A stretch of 14,040 nucleotides of DNA from an uncultured Rikenellaceae bacterium (GTDB taxonomy: Bacteria; Bacteroidota; Bacteroidia; Bacteroidales; Rikenellaceae). Both the position numbers and the translations under genes were made by a program. Position 1 is the first letter of the stretch. Each line of letters starts with the position of its first letter. The notes beneath the pieces were generated by a model. It did not search any database, had not been told where the DNA came from, and saw nothing but the letters and a program-made list of their open reading frames with translations. The stretch is from positions 1 through 14,040 of the forward strand of contig CAMWRR010000017.1 of NCBI GenBank assembly GCA_947176715.1, read 5' to 3'. Below, in pieces: positions 1-7,854 of this stretch.

Positions 1-1011
1 GCCTATGCCGCCCCATCTAAGACCTACGGCATTGAGTGCCGCCACCGTGGCCTCGTCGGCAGTGGTGAGGTTTATAAACTCGGGAAGCCCCTGCGCCACC
101 AGCGACTTATCGTAGTGGGTGACATATAGCAGGTCGATACCGGCCTCAGCCTCCACATCTACGCGTGCCGGTACGCTCTCGCCGAACTCAATGAGTGTGA
201 AGCCGTCCAAATCGAGGTCCGAAGAGGTGAACCTACCCATAGGACAACGTCCCGGAGTTATGACTATGTCATGGTCTATGTTGTCGGTGTTGGGGTCGAC
301 CGTTACGGACGAGTGTATACCGCCGTCGGTTATGTCGCCGCTCTCCGACACCCTGAATGTGAATATGTAGTGCTCGCGCGGCTCGACGTCGGTGATGGTC
401 TTGCGTAACTTATAGGCGGTGCCCTGTTTGTTCACGAGGCTCAACTCCCATGTAAGCGACCCCGGATCCTTGAAATACCCCGAGCGTATCTCCTCCTCGG
501 AGAAGGTAAGCGACGCCTTGTTGCGGTTATTTCTGACCACAGCCCTGTAAGAGCTGAACGCCTCGGTGACGCTATGGTCGAACCGGACGCTCACCTTGAC
601 ATTGGCTATGCGACACACCACGCTCACGGTGGTAGCCTTTCCGGTTTTTATCTCGAACGTCTCGCGCCCGACCAGATAGGGGCTCTCCCAGTCGTCGACA
701 TCCTTGCCGTTGGTGGCCACCACGGTATAGGTACCGTTATCCAGCTCTATGGCATCGGGCATGCTGTTACTGTCATCGAACGACATGACCGCATCGCCCG
801 ACTGATCGACTATCTCGACACGATAGCTGTCGGGGTCGGAGTAAGAGACACGCTCCACGACGGACACGTCCGAGGTGATGCCCTTTATATACAACCTGCC
901 TTTATTTCCTGCCGGATGCACAGTCGGGTCGTTGGTGCAAGAGGCGCACCACACGCACATGGCGGCGATAAGCATCGCCGTGAAATATTTTATGTTTTCA
1001 ACCGACCTCAT
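1..1011 (-). CDS. DUF4493-like surface lipoprotein, 3'-truncated by the window
   Basis: The minus-strand frame opening at ATG 1011 runs without a stop to the window edge, giving 337 residues; the C-terminus lies outside. The N-terminus has a basic start, a hydrophobic stretch and a lipobox ending C-A-S-Cys25, so it is probably a lipoprotein exported and lipidated at C25. Residues about 38-145 form a beta-rich domain that contains the pattern VVCRIANVKVSV, which matches LLCKLHNVAVHV and LRNVRISV in the two upstream genes. A second module (about 265-337, with FGESVPARVDVEAEAG then GLPEFINLTT) resembles the middle module of the 723-aa upstream protein. It is the third gene of a same-strand run, 93 bases after its neighbour. 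The DUF4493 assignment rests on family pattern recognition. The molecular role (surface binding or fimbria-like assembly) is unknown. Confidence 0.8.
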   Translation of the reverse strand, partial: MRSVENIKYFTAMLIAAMCVWCASCTNDPTVHPAGNKGRLYIKGITSDVSVVERVSYSDPDSYRVEIVDQSGDAVMSFDDSNSMPDAIELDNGTYTVVATNGKDVDDWESPYLVGRETFEIKTGKATTVSVVCRIANVKVSVRFDHSVTEAFSSYRAVVRNNRNKASLTFSEEEIRSGYFKDPGSLTWELSLVNKQGTAYKLRKTITDVEPREHYIFTFRVSESGDITDGGIHSSVTVDPNTDNIDHDIVITPGRCPMGRFTSSDLDLDGFTLIEFGESVPARVDVEAEAGIDLLYVTHYDKSLVAQGLPEFINLTTADEATVAALNAVGLRWGGIG

Positions 1012-1104
1012 TTCATCTAATGTTCGTTTCACATTCCGGAATCTTCCGAAGCGATCTCAACCGATAGCTTCCGTGCCTGTCCGCAACAGAGACAATACGG
1101 AATA

Positions 1105-2361
1105 TTACTTTCTGATAACCGTAAGTGTAGCGGCAACCTCCGCGCCTTTGTTGTCCACCAGTCTGAGGTGGAACTTGTGCGTGTTCACATCGAGAAGCCC
1201 CATGAACGCCCCTACAGAGAAAGAGGTGCTCTTGGCATCGGCTATAGGCTCTTCGCCAATAAGTCCGAGGTCGACGAAACCCTCTTTCAAGTTATCAGCC
1301 AAATGGGCTATATCGAATTTCTTAGGTATATTCAGATTACCGAGCACATCCTCCGTCAAGAACGGCGAATCTATCTCCACGAACAGGTTGGCTATACCCT
1401 CTGACGCGGAGAAGTTCACCACCACCGATGCGCCAGCAGCCTGTTCTGCGGTAAAGGTCAACGGCTTGCTTATATCGAAGTTCTTGCCGTTTATGGAGGG
1501 ATCGCCTGCCTCGCCGCCCTGCTCTTCGTCATCCCAAGGGTTGTCACCGTCGCCGAAATCGCTACCGTCGCCGTAGTCGCCGCCCTCCTCGGGCACCGAT
1601 ACGATATGGTCCTTATCCGTCATAGAGCCGTCGATGGTGATGCCGAGCTCCGCCTCGCCAACGCCCATTGCGCTTACATGGAACCGGTGCAACTGGTTGG
1701 CTTCGGTCTCGTCTATCATTATGGTGTAAGTAAGAAGACTACCCGTTTTCTTGCTGAAACCTTTGGCCGTAACTCTGAGCGGGCCTACCGAGAAGAACCC
1801 GTACCGCTCCGAACCCTCGGGGGTAAACACCAGCTCGCTCTTCTCCGCACCGGCATTGGCTTTGGCTATGGTAAGGGTACCGCCGTCGAGCTGCGATGCG
1901 AAGCTCTCGTCGAAATCGACATGCACCGCCACATTATGCAACTTGCAGAGCAGATTCACCTCGTTGAGCTGACCCTCATAAACGCCTATACGCTCCTCGC
2001 CCTTGAAGTGGGGGCTGTCGAAACCGGCCAGCTTGACGTTGCCGCTCTCGGCCGTTATGGTGTAGCTACCCTTGACCACCTCCACAACGGGCGGCATGTC
2101 GGCATAACGCTCCCATGCGTAGAGAGCGGCACCGGTAGCGTTGTCGGTGAGGGTCACCCTGAAATTATCTATGTCGGCCAATGCGGCTATGGCGTTCTCC
2201 TCATCGGTGGCATAAGTGACTATATTGACCCCCTCCGAAGAGAGACCTATCCTCAGACTCAGACCGTGATCCCCGTCGGGATGCGACATCTCGTCGGTAC
2301 AAGAGTATATGGATGCTACCCCTGCCATCACGGCAAATGCGTATTTAAAAATCTTTTTCAT
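1105..2361 (-). CDS. DUF4493-like surface lipoprotein (418 aa)
   Basis: The start is ATG 2361. The N-terminus MKKIFKYAFAVMAGVASIYSC is a lipoprotein signal with the acceptor at Cys21. Residues about 33-255 form a beta-sandwich-like DUF4493-type region with the shared LLCKLHNVAVHV motif near 137-148. A very acidic, glycine-rich linker (about 257-289, repeated Gly-Asp pairs) joins it to a C-terminal module (about 290-418) with no enzymatic motif that I recognise. The C-terminal module has the segment AAGASVVVNFSASEGIANLF, similar in layout to the second module of the neighbouring lipoproteins. No PCMD domain is present, unlike the operon's first gene. It starts 61 bases after the upstream gene ends, with a hairpin in that gap, and lacks a Shine-Dalgarno sequence, as is usual in Bacteroidetes. 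It is likely anchored in the outer membrane; its ligand is unknown. Confidence 0.85.
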   Translation of the reverse strand: MKKIFKYAFAVMAGVASIYSCTDEMSHPDGDHGLSLRIGLSSEGVNIVTYATDEENAIAALADIDNFRVTLTDNATGAALYAWERYADMPPVVEVVKGSYTITAESGNVKLAGFDSPHFKGEERIGVYEGQLNEVNLLCKLHNVAVHVDFDESFASQLDGGTLTIAKANAGAEKSELVFTPEGSERYGFFSVGPLRVTAKGFSKKTGSLLTYTIMIDETEANQLHRFHVSAMGVGEAELGITIDGSMTDKDHIVSVPEEGGDYGDGSDFGDGDNPWDDEEQGGEAGDPSINGKNFDISKPLTFTAEQAAGASVVVNFSASEGIANLFVEIDSPFLTEDVLGNLNIPKKFDIAHLADNLKEGFVDLGLIGEEPIADAKSTSFSVGAFMGLLDVNTHKFHLRLVDNKGAEVAATLTVIRK

Positions 2362-2392
2362 AGTCGTTATATTTTAACGAAATATTTCATGA

Positions 2393-2420
2393 GGCTTTTG
2401 ACGGTATATGCCGAAAAGCC
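2393..2420 (-). other. intercistronic hairpin in the lipoprotein operon
   Basis: The gap between the 723-aa and 418-aa lipoprotein genes contains GGCTTTT (2393-2399) and AAAAGCC (2414-2420). An inner CGG/CCG pair extends the stem around a short bulge and a six-base loop. No U-tract follows in the direction of transcription, so a true terminator is unlikely. It could be a processing, stability or partial attenuation element that sets different levels for the two genes. Confidence 0.5.
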
Positions 2421-2422
2421 AG

Positions 2423-4594
2423 CTAATCCTTTATCTCGGTGTATATGAGTTCAACATTATCGACAGTGAGCACGTTGCCTATGTACTTACTGTCGTAATA
2501 TCCGTTGAAGGCACCCGCCGAACCCCATACCTGCGCCACCGCGGGCGTCTCTGCCGTAGACGATACGAAAGCAATGGTTATATGGGTGGCTTTCAGCGTT
2601 CTGTTCGTATAATCGAATCTGAGCGTGACACTCCTGAAATCATTGACCGGAGCCTTGGCGGCATCGGCGTCTATCTTGGCGCGCCCCAACTCGGTGACAG
2701 CTCCGTCGGCGGCCCTATGCTCCACTATGGCGTACGCATCGAAGCTCTCGCCGTTTATCTGCGCGAACTTGTAATAGAAACGCATTCCCTCGGGACGCGA
2801 CGGGAACTGACGGCCCATGTTTTCCGTGCGATTGCCTATATCGTAGTCGCCGGTAAAGAGCATGCCGGCAGTCTTGTTCTTGGTTATATATCCCGACCCG
2901 GCCACGAATGTAGAGCCGCTACCCCAGTTGACTGTGCTTATCTCGGCGGCAAGACCGCTGACACCCTGCGCCGAACGTGTTCCGGAATATTGTCTGTAAT
3001 ATGTGGAGTAACTGTTTCTATCGCTTGTAGTGAGCGCATTACGGGTATCCCAATATTTCGTAGACAAATCGTCCTTATCATAAGGATATATCTCGTATAT
3101 CTCCGCACCCCCTACGAATGCGGATTTCTTTTGGTAACACATCCACTCGGTCCACCTCTCGAAACCCGCATCGGGCACCTGCGCCGCCTCTTCCGTGACG
3201 AGATCTACCGGGTCGCTGAAAACATGACCGTTGTAGGCCAATCTTATCCTATACGTCGTCTTCGGAGCCAGCCCCCACGACTTCATGTCGACCCTACCAT
3301 CGCTCACTGTACGGCTGTCGGGAACATCTACCCACGCGCCGTTCTCATATATCTGCGTGGTGAACTTGGCCGGATTGGCATCGGCGACGATGGCCCCGGT
3401 CTCTATGTGGGTAGCCCATGCGGCGCCGTCGAACGGAAGCCACTCGAACGCGGCCTCACCCACATGCGCCGTATACAGGTCGCTCTCGACCGTCTGCCCC
3501 ACTCCGTCGGTAACCTTCAGTGTGAAGGCGTGGTCGCCCGCTTCGAGCAATCCGAGCACACCGCTGAAGTCGACTGTGCCCGATATGTTGTCGGTCATGT
3601 CGTCCCACTTGAGCGAATCGCGCCGGACTATGTTTTTGGTCTGCGTGTCGATAGTGAGCAGATCGAACTCCTCGGGCCACCCGCGAGAGAGCAACGTGGG
3701 CGAAACCGTTTTGACTATGCACTCCCGTATCTGCCCCGGAGCGAATATGCCTATGCGCGCATCGTGTGAGAAGCCGTCGGTGTATGTCACGCTCTTATCG
3801 GCGTCGAAACCGGTGGCGGTGTAGACTGGCGCGGGCTTGGGGGTCATGAACTTGGGTATCTCGAAGACCAGCTCCTTGTCGTCGGTAGAGAGATCTTTGG
3901 TGATATCGAGAGAGAAAGAGCCGTTTTCGTTACGCAAAAAGAGCGTTATGTGGTCGCCCGGCGCCACATCCTTTATGGTAGGGGGAATATATACCTTATC
4001 CTCACCGTTGGTATTGGTGAACGATATGCGGAAACGGATGTCCGCAGGAGGGGCGAATGCCGAACGCTCCTCGTCGGAAGCGAACGTAAGGCGTGTTTCC
4101 GAGGTGTAGAGCAGAACGCTGTAATCGCTGTGGGCGGCCTTGAACTCGTCTTCGGCCACCACCGATATGCGCACGTTGCGCAACTTGGCCGTTACGGTTA
4201 CGGGTGTCACCTCGCCGGCCTTTATCTCTACCGGACTCTCTCCGTAATAATAGGGTTTGGAGAAGCCTACCTTGGTGGAGTCGCCGTAAAAGGCCACTAC
4301 CCTATGTTTTCCGCTACGCACCTTGCCGTTGCCGATAAGGTCGGAATAGCGGTTCCATTTCTTGATGAGCGTCTCGCCGGAATATATCAGAAGTCTGAAA
4401 TTGCCGAGAGTGGTGCCCCACGGGTCTATCTCGGCGTTAAGATCGCTAACGGACTCCGAAGAATACGAGACCAGAGATAATCCTATCTCGCCGTCGAGAC
4501 CGTCTTTCTCATCGCCGCCGTTCTCGAACTGACGACATCCGCAAAGAATGACGCTCAGAAACGACAGCGCTATTACGGTAATTTTTTTTGCCAT
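2423..4594 (-). CDS. DUF4493 lipoprotein with C-terminal PCMD-like domain (723 aa)
   Basis: The start is ATG 4594. The leader MAKKITVIALSFLSVILCGC ends in a lipobox with acceptor Cys20. Domain order: an N-terminal DUF4493-type beta domain (about 33-245, shared motif LRNVRISVV at 138-146), a second module (about 274-378, with the SRGWPEEFDLL segment), an Ig/FN3-like region (about 380-470), then about 472-720 with the hallmarks of PCMD (PF13201, putative carbohydrate metabolism domain). The PCMD hallmarks are PDAGFERW, a KYWDTRNA segment, FPSRPEGMRFYYKF, FVSSTAET and a terminal VLTVDNVELIY. PCMD proteins are thought to bind glycans at the Bacteroidales surface, but activity is unproven. It is the first gene of the operon, behind a strong promoter match with a long leader. 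The family call is good; the function is inference. Confidence 0.85.
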   Translation of the reverse strand: MAKKITVIALSFLSVILCGCRQFENGGDEKDGLDGEIGLSLVSYSSESVSDLNAEIDPWGTTLGNFRLLIYSGETLIKKWNRYSDLIGNGKVRSGKHRVVAFYGDSTKVGFSKPYYYGESPVEIKAGEVTPVTVTAKLRNVRISVVAEDEFKAAHSDYSVLLYTSETRLTFASDEERSAFAPPADIRFRISFTNTNGEDKVYIPPTIKDVAPGDHITLFLRNENGSFSLDITKDLSTDDKELVFEIPKFMTPKPAPVYTATGFDADKSVTYTDGFSHDARIGIFAPGQIRECIVKTVSPTLLSRGWPEEFDLLTIDTQTKNIVRRDSLKWDDMTDNISGTVDFSGVLGLLEAGDHAFTLKVTDGVGQTVESDLYTAHVGEAAFEWLPFDGAAWATHIETGAIVADANPAKFTTQIYENGAWVDVPDSRTVSDGRVDMKSWGLAPKTTYRIRLAYNGHVFSDPVDLVTEEAAQVPDAGFERWTEWMCYQKKSAFVGGAEIYEIYPYDKDDLSTKYWDTRNALTTSDRNSYSTYYRQYSGTRSAQGVSGLAAEISTVNWGSGSTFVAGSGYITKNKTAGMLFTGDYDIGNRTENMGRQFPSRPEGMRFYYKFAQINGESFDAYAIVEHRAADGAVTELGRAKIDADAAKAPVNDFRSVTLRFDYTNRTLKATHITIAFVSSTAETPAVAQVWGSAGAFNGYYDSKYIGNVLTVDNVELIYTEIKD

Positions 4595-4792
4595 ATCGCA
4601 ACCCTTTCATACATCCGCGGCCGCATCCGAGAGCCTTTCGACCCCGGCACCGACCTTTTCATAAGGAGCGGATGTTATTTTAGGTTATCATCATAGGCAG
4701 CCTATCTGCCCTGACTGTCAGCCACTTCCGCACGCCGCTATCACAACGGCGACATAACCGGAAGCGGTTTTCCGCTAGTAACGGAATTTTGG

Positions 4793-4823
4793 CAAATGTA
4801 TAAACTTTTCATAACCGTGCAAA
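4793..4823 (-). promoter_or_regulatory. Bacteroidetes-type promoter for the lipoprotein operon
   Basis: Read on the minus strand, TTTG (4823-4820) is followed after exactly 19 bases by TACATTTG (4800-4793). This matches the Bacteroidetes sigma-ABfr consensus TTTG / TAnnTTTG in both elements and in spacing. Transcription would start a few bases beyond 4793, leaving a leader of roughly 190 nt before ATG 4594. The start site is inferred, not measured. Confidence 0.75.
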
Positions 4824-5014
4824 ATTTCCATGCCTTTTTTTGAATGTCTCCCGCCACTGAAAAGGGCTTTACCTACAATGTTTCGTGCTCATTATCAACG
4901 CATACGACCGGCATCGGACCGTCTGTATGCCTGTCGTTATTCCGCAAACCACGCCCCGCAACCGAAAGACGGATTATTTTATTGGACGAAAATGCGACTT
5001 CGGAGAAATTTTAT

Positions 5015-5022
5015 TACCTTTG
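5015..5022 (+). promoter_or_regulatory. -7 element of the aspA promoter
   Basis: TACCTTTG fits the Bacteroidetes -7 consensus TAnnTTTG in an A/T-rich context. The -33 element is weak; no clean TTTG lies 19-21 bases upstream. Initiation near 5029 would give an aspA leader of about 100 nt that includes a small CTCCG/CGGAG hairpin at 5058-5073. Confidence 0.6.
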
Positions 5023-5126
5023 TAGGTGTTTACATTTTTACGCTTTCCGCGCGAGGCCTCCGGGTAATCGGAGAGAGCGTACGGGAATGCGATTGGCCGT
5101 AAATCGATCATTAAATTATTATAGTT

Positions 5127-6563
5127 ATGGCAATAACAGATCAGAAATTGTCGGGTCAGACGAGAGTCGAGCACGACCTTCTCGGCGACAAGAACATCCC
5201 CGTCGAATACTATTTCGGCGTACAGACCATGCGTGCAATGGAGAACTTCCACATCAGCCGCGTAAGGCTCAACATGTATCCCGTATTCATCAAGGCGCTG
5301 GCCATGGTGAAACAGGCTGCGGCGGAGGCAAACTGCGAGCTGGGCATACTCAAACCCGAGATACGCGACGCCATCGTGGCCGCTTGTAAAGAGGTACGCG
5401 AAGGCAAGTTCGACGACCATTTCGTAGTAGAAATGGTACAGGGCGGCGCGGGCACATCAACCAACATTAACTCGAAAGAGGTGATAGCCAACCGCGCATT
5501 GGAGCTGATGGGCCACAAGAAAGGCGAATACAAATACTGCCACCCCAACAACCACGTCAACCTGTCGCAGTCTACCAACGACGCATATCCCACATCGGTG
5601 CGCGTGGCCCTGCTCAACCGCACCCGCGACCTTATCGACGCGCTCAAGATGCTGGTAGAGGCCTTCCGTGCCAAAGGCGAAGAGTTCGCCGATGTCATAA
5701 AGATGGGCCGTACCCAGATGCAGGATGCCGTGCCCATGACCCTCGGTCAGGAGTTCGGCGCCTACGCCGCAACCCTCTCGGAGGAGATAGAGCGTCTCGA
5801 AAACAACGTGCGCCTCTTCCTCGAGATCAATATGGGTGCCACCGCAATCGGTACCGGTATCAACTCCGACCCCGACTACACCCCCACATGCGTGAAACAT
5901 CTGCGTGAGATAACCGGCATGCCTATGGTAGCCGCTGGCAACATGATAGAGGCAACCAACGACACCGGCGCATTCATCATGTACTCGTCGGCAGTGAAAC
6001 GTCTGGCCGTCAAGCTGTCAAAGATAAGCAACGACCTGCGTCTGCTCTCTTCGGGCCCCCGCACCGGCTTCAACGAGATCAACCTGCCCCCCATGCAGCC
6101 CGGCTCTACGATCATGCCCGGCAAGGTCAACCCCGTTATCCCCGAGGTGGTTAGCCAGATAGCATTCAAGGTGATAGGCAACGACCTTACCGTTACGATG
6201 GCGGTAGAGGCCGCTCAGCTCGAGCTCAACGCCATGGAGCCTATCATAGTGCAGGCGCTCTTCGAGAACATTGAGATGCTCATCAACGGCATGAACACAC
6301 TCCGCGAGAGATGTATCGTAGGCATCACAGCCAACAAGGAGCGTTGCCGTCAGATGGTCTACAACAGTATAGGTCTGGTAACGGCCCTCAACCCCTATCT
6401 CGGTTACGAAGTATCTACCGAGCTGGCTAAAGAGGCCCTCGAGAACAACAAGGGCGTATACGATCTGGTACTCGAGAAAGGACTCATGTCGAAAGAGGAG
6501 CTCGATAACATACTCCGTCCCGAAAACATGGTAAAACCCCGTAAGTTCGCAAGCAAGAACTAA
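5127..6563 (+). CDS. aspA: aspartate ammonia-lyase (aspartase)
   Basis: This 478-aa enzyme of the fumarase/aspartase superfamily converts L-aspartate to fumarate and ammonia in the cytoplasm. The length matches the family. Visible signatures are GGAGTSTN (106-113), SQSTND (147-152), GRTQMQDAVP (194-203) and the superfamily signature GSTIMPGKVN (326-335), where Ser327 corresponds to the catalytic base. GRTQ is the aspartase form; class II fumarases have GRTH. The N-terminus (EHDLLGDKNIPVEYYFGVQT) and the ITANKE segment near 400 are also aspartase-like. The gene is monocistronic, between its own promoter motif and a strong terminator. Codon use is more ATC-rich for Ile than that of its neighbours, which fits high expression. 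Fumarate produced here could feed fumarate respiration, typical of gut Bacteroidales (inference). Confidence 0.95.
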   Translation: MAITDQKLSGQTRVEHDLLGDKNIPVEYYFGVQTMRAMENFHISRVRLNMYPVFIKALAMVKQAAAEANCELGILKPEIRDAIVAACKEVREGKFDDHFVVEMVQGGAGTSTNINSKEVIANRALELMGHKKGEYKYCHPNNHVNLSQSTNDAYPTSVRVALLNRTRDLIDALKMLVEAFRAKGEEFADVIKMGRTQMQDAVPMTLGQEFGAYAATLSEEIERLENNVRLFLEINMGATAIGTGINSDPDYTPTCVKHLREITGMPMVAAGNMIEATNDTGAFIMYSSAVKRLAVKLSKISNDLRLLSSGPRTGFNEINLPPMQPGSTIMPGKVNPVIPEVVSQIAFKVIGNDLTVTMAVEAAQLELNAMEPIIVQALFENIEMLINGMNTLRERCIVGITANKERCRQMVYNSIGLVTALNPYLGYEVSTELAKEALENNKGVYDLVLEKGLMSKEELDNILRPENMVKPRKFASKN

Positions 6564-6581
6564 TTACGGATATATTACAAG

Positions 6582-6622
6582 AAACGGGAGGCTACATTGG
6601 ATGTGTAGCTTCCCGTTTTTTT
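6582..6622 (+). terminator. intrinsic terminator of aspA
   Basis: A 15-bp stem (6582-6596 with 6604-6618, one G-U pair, otherwise complementary) with a seven-base loop runs into seven T at 6616-6622. It starts 18 bases after the aspA stop codon. This is a textbook rho-independent terminator. Confidence 0.92.
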
Positions 6623-6725
6623 GTTATTGCCGTACGGCGGCAAGCTACGGAAGATATGCCAGAAGATAGTTGGCGTGTTCAATGCGGGCTAACACCGCTT
6701 TATATAAAAATCCGTCGCAGGGTTC
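6623..6725. other. left flank of the tandem array, no gene
   Basis: The stretch contains a compact hairpin, TTGCCG/CGGCAA with loop TACGG at 6627-6643, just after the aspA terminator. Otherwise it has no recognisable feature before the repeats begin near 6726. Short open frames here extend into the repeats and have no family features. Confidence 0.5.
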
Positions 6726-7110
6726 GGTCAGAACGCCAGCGAGGGCCGTCAAACACATTCCGCTTTACCACGTCCGTGCGTCAGCGAGGACATCGAACAC
6801 AAATTCCGCTCGATTCGGTCCGAGGTGACGAGGACCGTGAGCCTTTCCGCTTGGCGGACCCGGAGCGTAGCGCAGGGGACGAGCGGGCCGGAGCCTCCCC
6901 CCACGGAGGCCCGCAAGGGAGAGTAAAGGAGCTATAAGCGTTATTCGCAAAAAGCCCCCAACCGCATCTGTCAAATTCCCAGCCCGGCGCGGCCCCCGCA
7001 GGCTCCGTCCCTGTGAATCTCTCCGACTCCACGCTAAAAGCACTCTCCCGCACTAAATTCACAAGGAATCACTTGCTTATGCCCGAAGTATAAAGGCATT
7101 TCCCTTTCCC
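6726..7110. repeat. tandem array unit 1 (385 bp)
   Basis: This is the first and most diverged of three tandem units. Its first roughly 210 bases are about 90% identical by eye to the start of units 2 and 3, while its middle (about 6945-7000) diverges. It contains four sub-repeats whose AGCGAGG-like cores lie near 6737, 6782, 6826 and 6868. The long-range inverted pair GGGCCGGAGCCT (6885-6896) / AGGCTCCGTCCC (7000-7011) has one mismatch. GGGAGAGT (6917-6924) pairs with ACTCTCCC (7042-7049), and TGTGAAT (7012-7018) with ATTCACA (7057-7063). No conserved open frame spans the units. Confidence 0.85.
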
Positions 7111-7496
7111 GGCCCGAGCGCCAGCGAGGGCAGTCAGACACATTCCGCTCTGCTCCGTCCGTGCGTCAGCGAGGACATTGAACACAAATTCCGCTCGATT
7201 CGGTCCGAGGTGACGAGGACCGTAGGCCTTTCCGCTTGGCGGGCTTGGAGCGTAGCGGAAAGACCGAGCGGGCCGGAGCCTCCCCCAACGGAGGCCCGCA
7301 AGGGAGAGTAACGGAGTTATAAGCGTTATTCACTGAGAGTGTCTAACCGTATCTGTTAACACTCCCTCTCGGAGCGGTCCCCCGCAGGCTCCGGCCCTGT
7401 GAATCTCTTCGACTCCAAGCTAAAGGCATTCTCCCGCACTAAATTCACAAGGAATCACTTGCTTATGCCCGAAGTATAAAGGCATTTCCCTTTCCC
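7111..7496. repeat. tandem array unit 2 (386 bp)
   Basis: This unit is the same type as unit 1 and is perfectly identical to unit 3 over 286 bases, when 7045-7330 (including the tail of unit 1) is compared with 7431-7716. The four sub-repeat cores lie near 7122, 7167, 7211 and 7253. The long-range pair GGGCCGGAGCCT (7270-7281) / AGGCTCCGGCCC (7386-7397) is perfect over 12 bp even though the sequence between the arms (7331-7380) differs from the other units. GGGAGAGT is at 7302-7309 and its partner ATTCTCCC at 7428-7435, with one G-U pair. Confidence 0.88.
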
Positions 7497-7853
7497 GGCC
7501 CGAGCGCCAGCGAGGGCAGTCAGACACATTCCGCTCTGCTCCGTCCGTGCGTCAGCGAGGACATTGAACACAAATTCCGCTCGATTCGGTCCGAGGTGAC
7601 GAGGACCGTAGGCCTTTCCGCTTGGCGGGCTTGGAGCGTAGCGGAAAGACCGAGCGGGCCGGAGCCTCCCCCAACGGAGGCCCGCAAGGGAGAGTAACGG
7701 AGTTATAAGCGTTATTAACTAAATACACCTAACAGCATCTATTAAACCTCCCGCCCGACGCGGTCCCCCGCAGGCTCCGGCCCTTGTGAATTCCTCCAAC
7801 TCCCCGCCCAAGGCACTCTCCCGCACTAAACTCACAAGGAATCACTTGCCCAT
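7497..7853. repeat. tandem array unit 3 (3'-shortened)
   Basis: The third unit matches unit 2 exactly to 7716, then carries its own diverged middle. The conserved arms follow: GGGCCGGAGCCT (7656-7667) / AGGCTCCGGCCC (7772-7783), GGGAGAGT (7688-7695) / ACTCTCCC (7815-7822), and CTTGTGA (7783-7789) / TCACAAG (7832-7838). Similarity to the end of unit 2 stops at about 7849, so the last roughly 35 bases of a full unit are missing and are replaced by an inverted sub-repeat copy. Confidence 0.85.
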
Positions 7854-7854
7854 A

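Larger units (their letters stand above)
4595..5126. other. divergent intergenic region, lipoprotein operon / aspA
   Basis: These 532 bases separate two divergent genes and contain both promoter motifs described separately. The part transcribed as the lipoprotein leader contains small inverted repeats, for example GGCAG/CTGCC around CCTAT near 4694-4708 and GCCG/CGGC near 4735-4751. The aspA leader contains CTCCG/CGGAG at 5058-5073 with a six-base loop. I do not recognise a riboswitch class. Open frames crossing the region have no family features and overlap aspA out of frame, so no gene is called. Confidence 0.6.

Noticed and set aside
4595..4790. Riboswitch in the lipoprotein operon leader
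   Set aside because: Only small isolated hairpins are visible, and no conserved core of a known class was recognised.
5127..6563. Class II fumarase instead of aspartase
   Set aside because: The active-site segment is GRTQ rather than GRTH, and the N-terminal and ITANKE segments match aspartases.
6656..6937. Plus-strand 93-codon open frame across the start of the array
   Set aside because: Low-complexity, charged translation with no start context. The frame depends on unit 1 changes that are absent from the other units.
6765..7062. Overlapping open frames on the minus strand in the first array unit
   Set aside because: They do not continue as matching frames in units 2 and 3, show no family motif, and follow base-level repeats (arginine- and proline-rich translations of GC-rich hairpins).
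6726..7853. CRISPR array
   Set aside because: Repeats are far too long (386 bp, or 42-45 bp sub-repeats with diverged ends), there are no uniform unique spacers, and there are no cas genes in the window.
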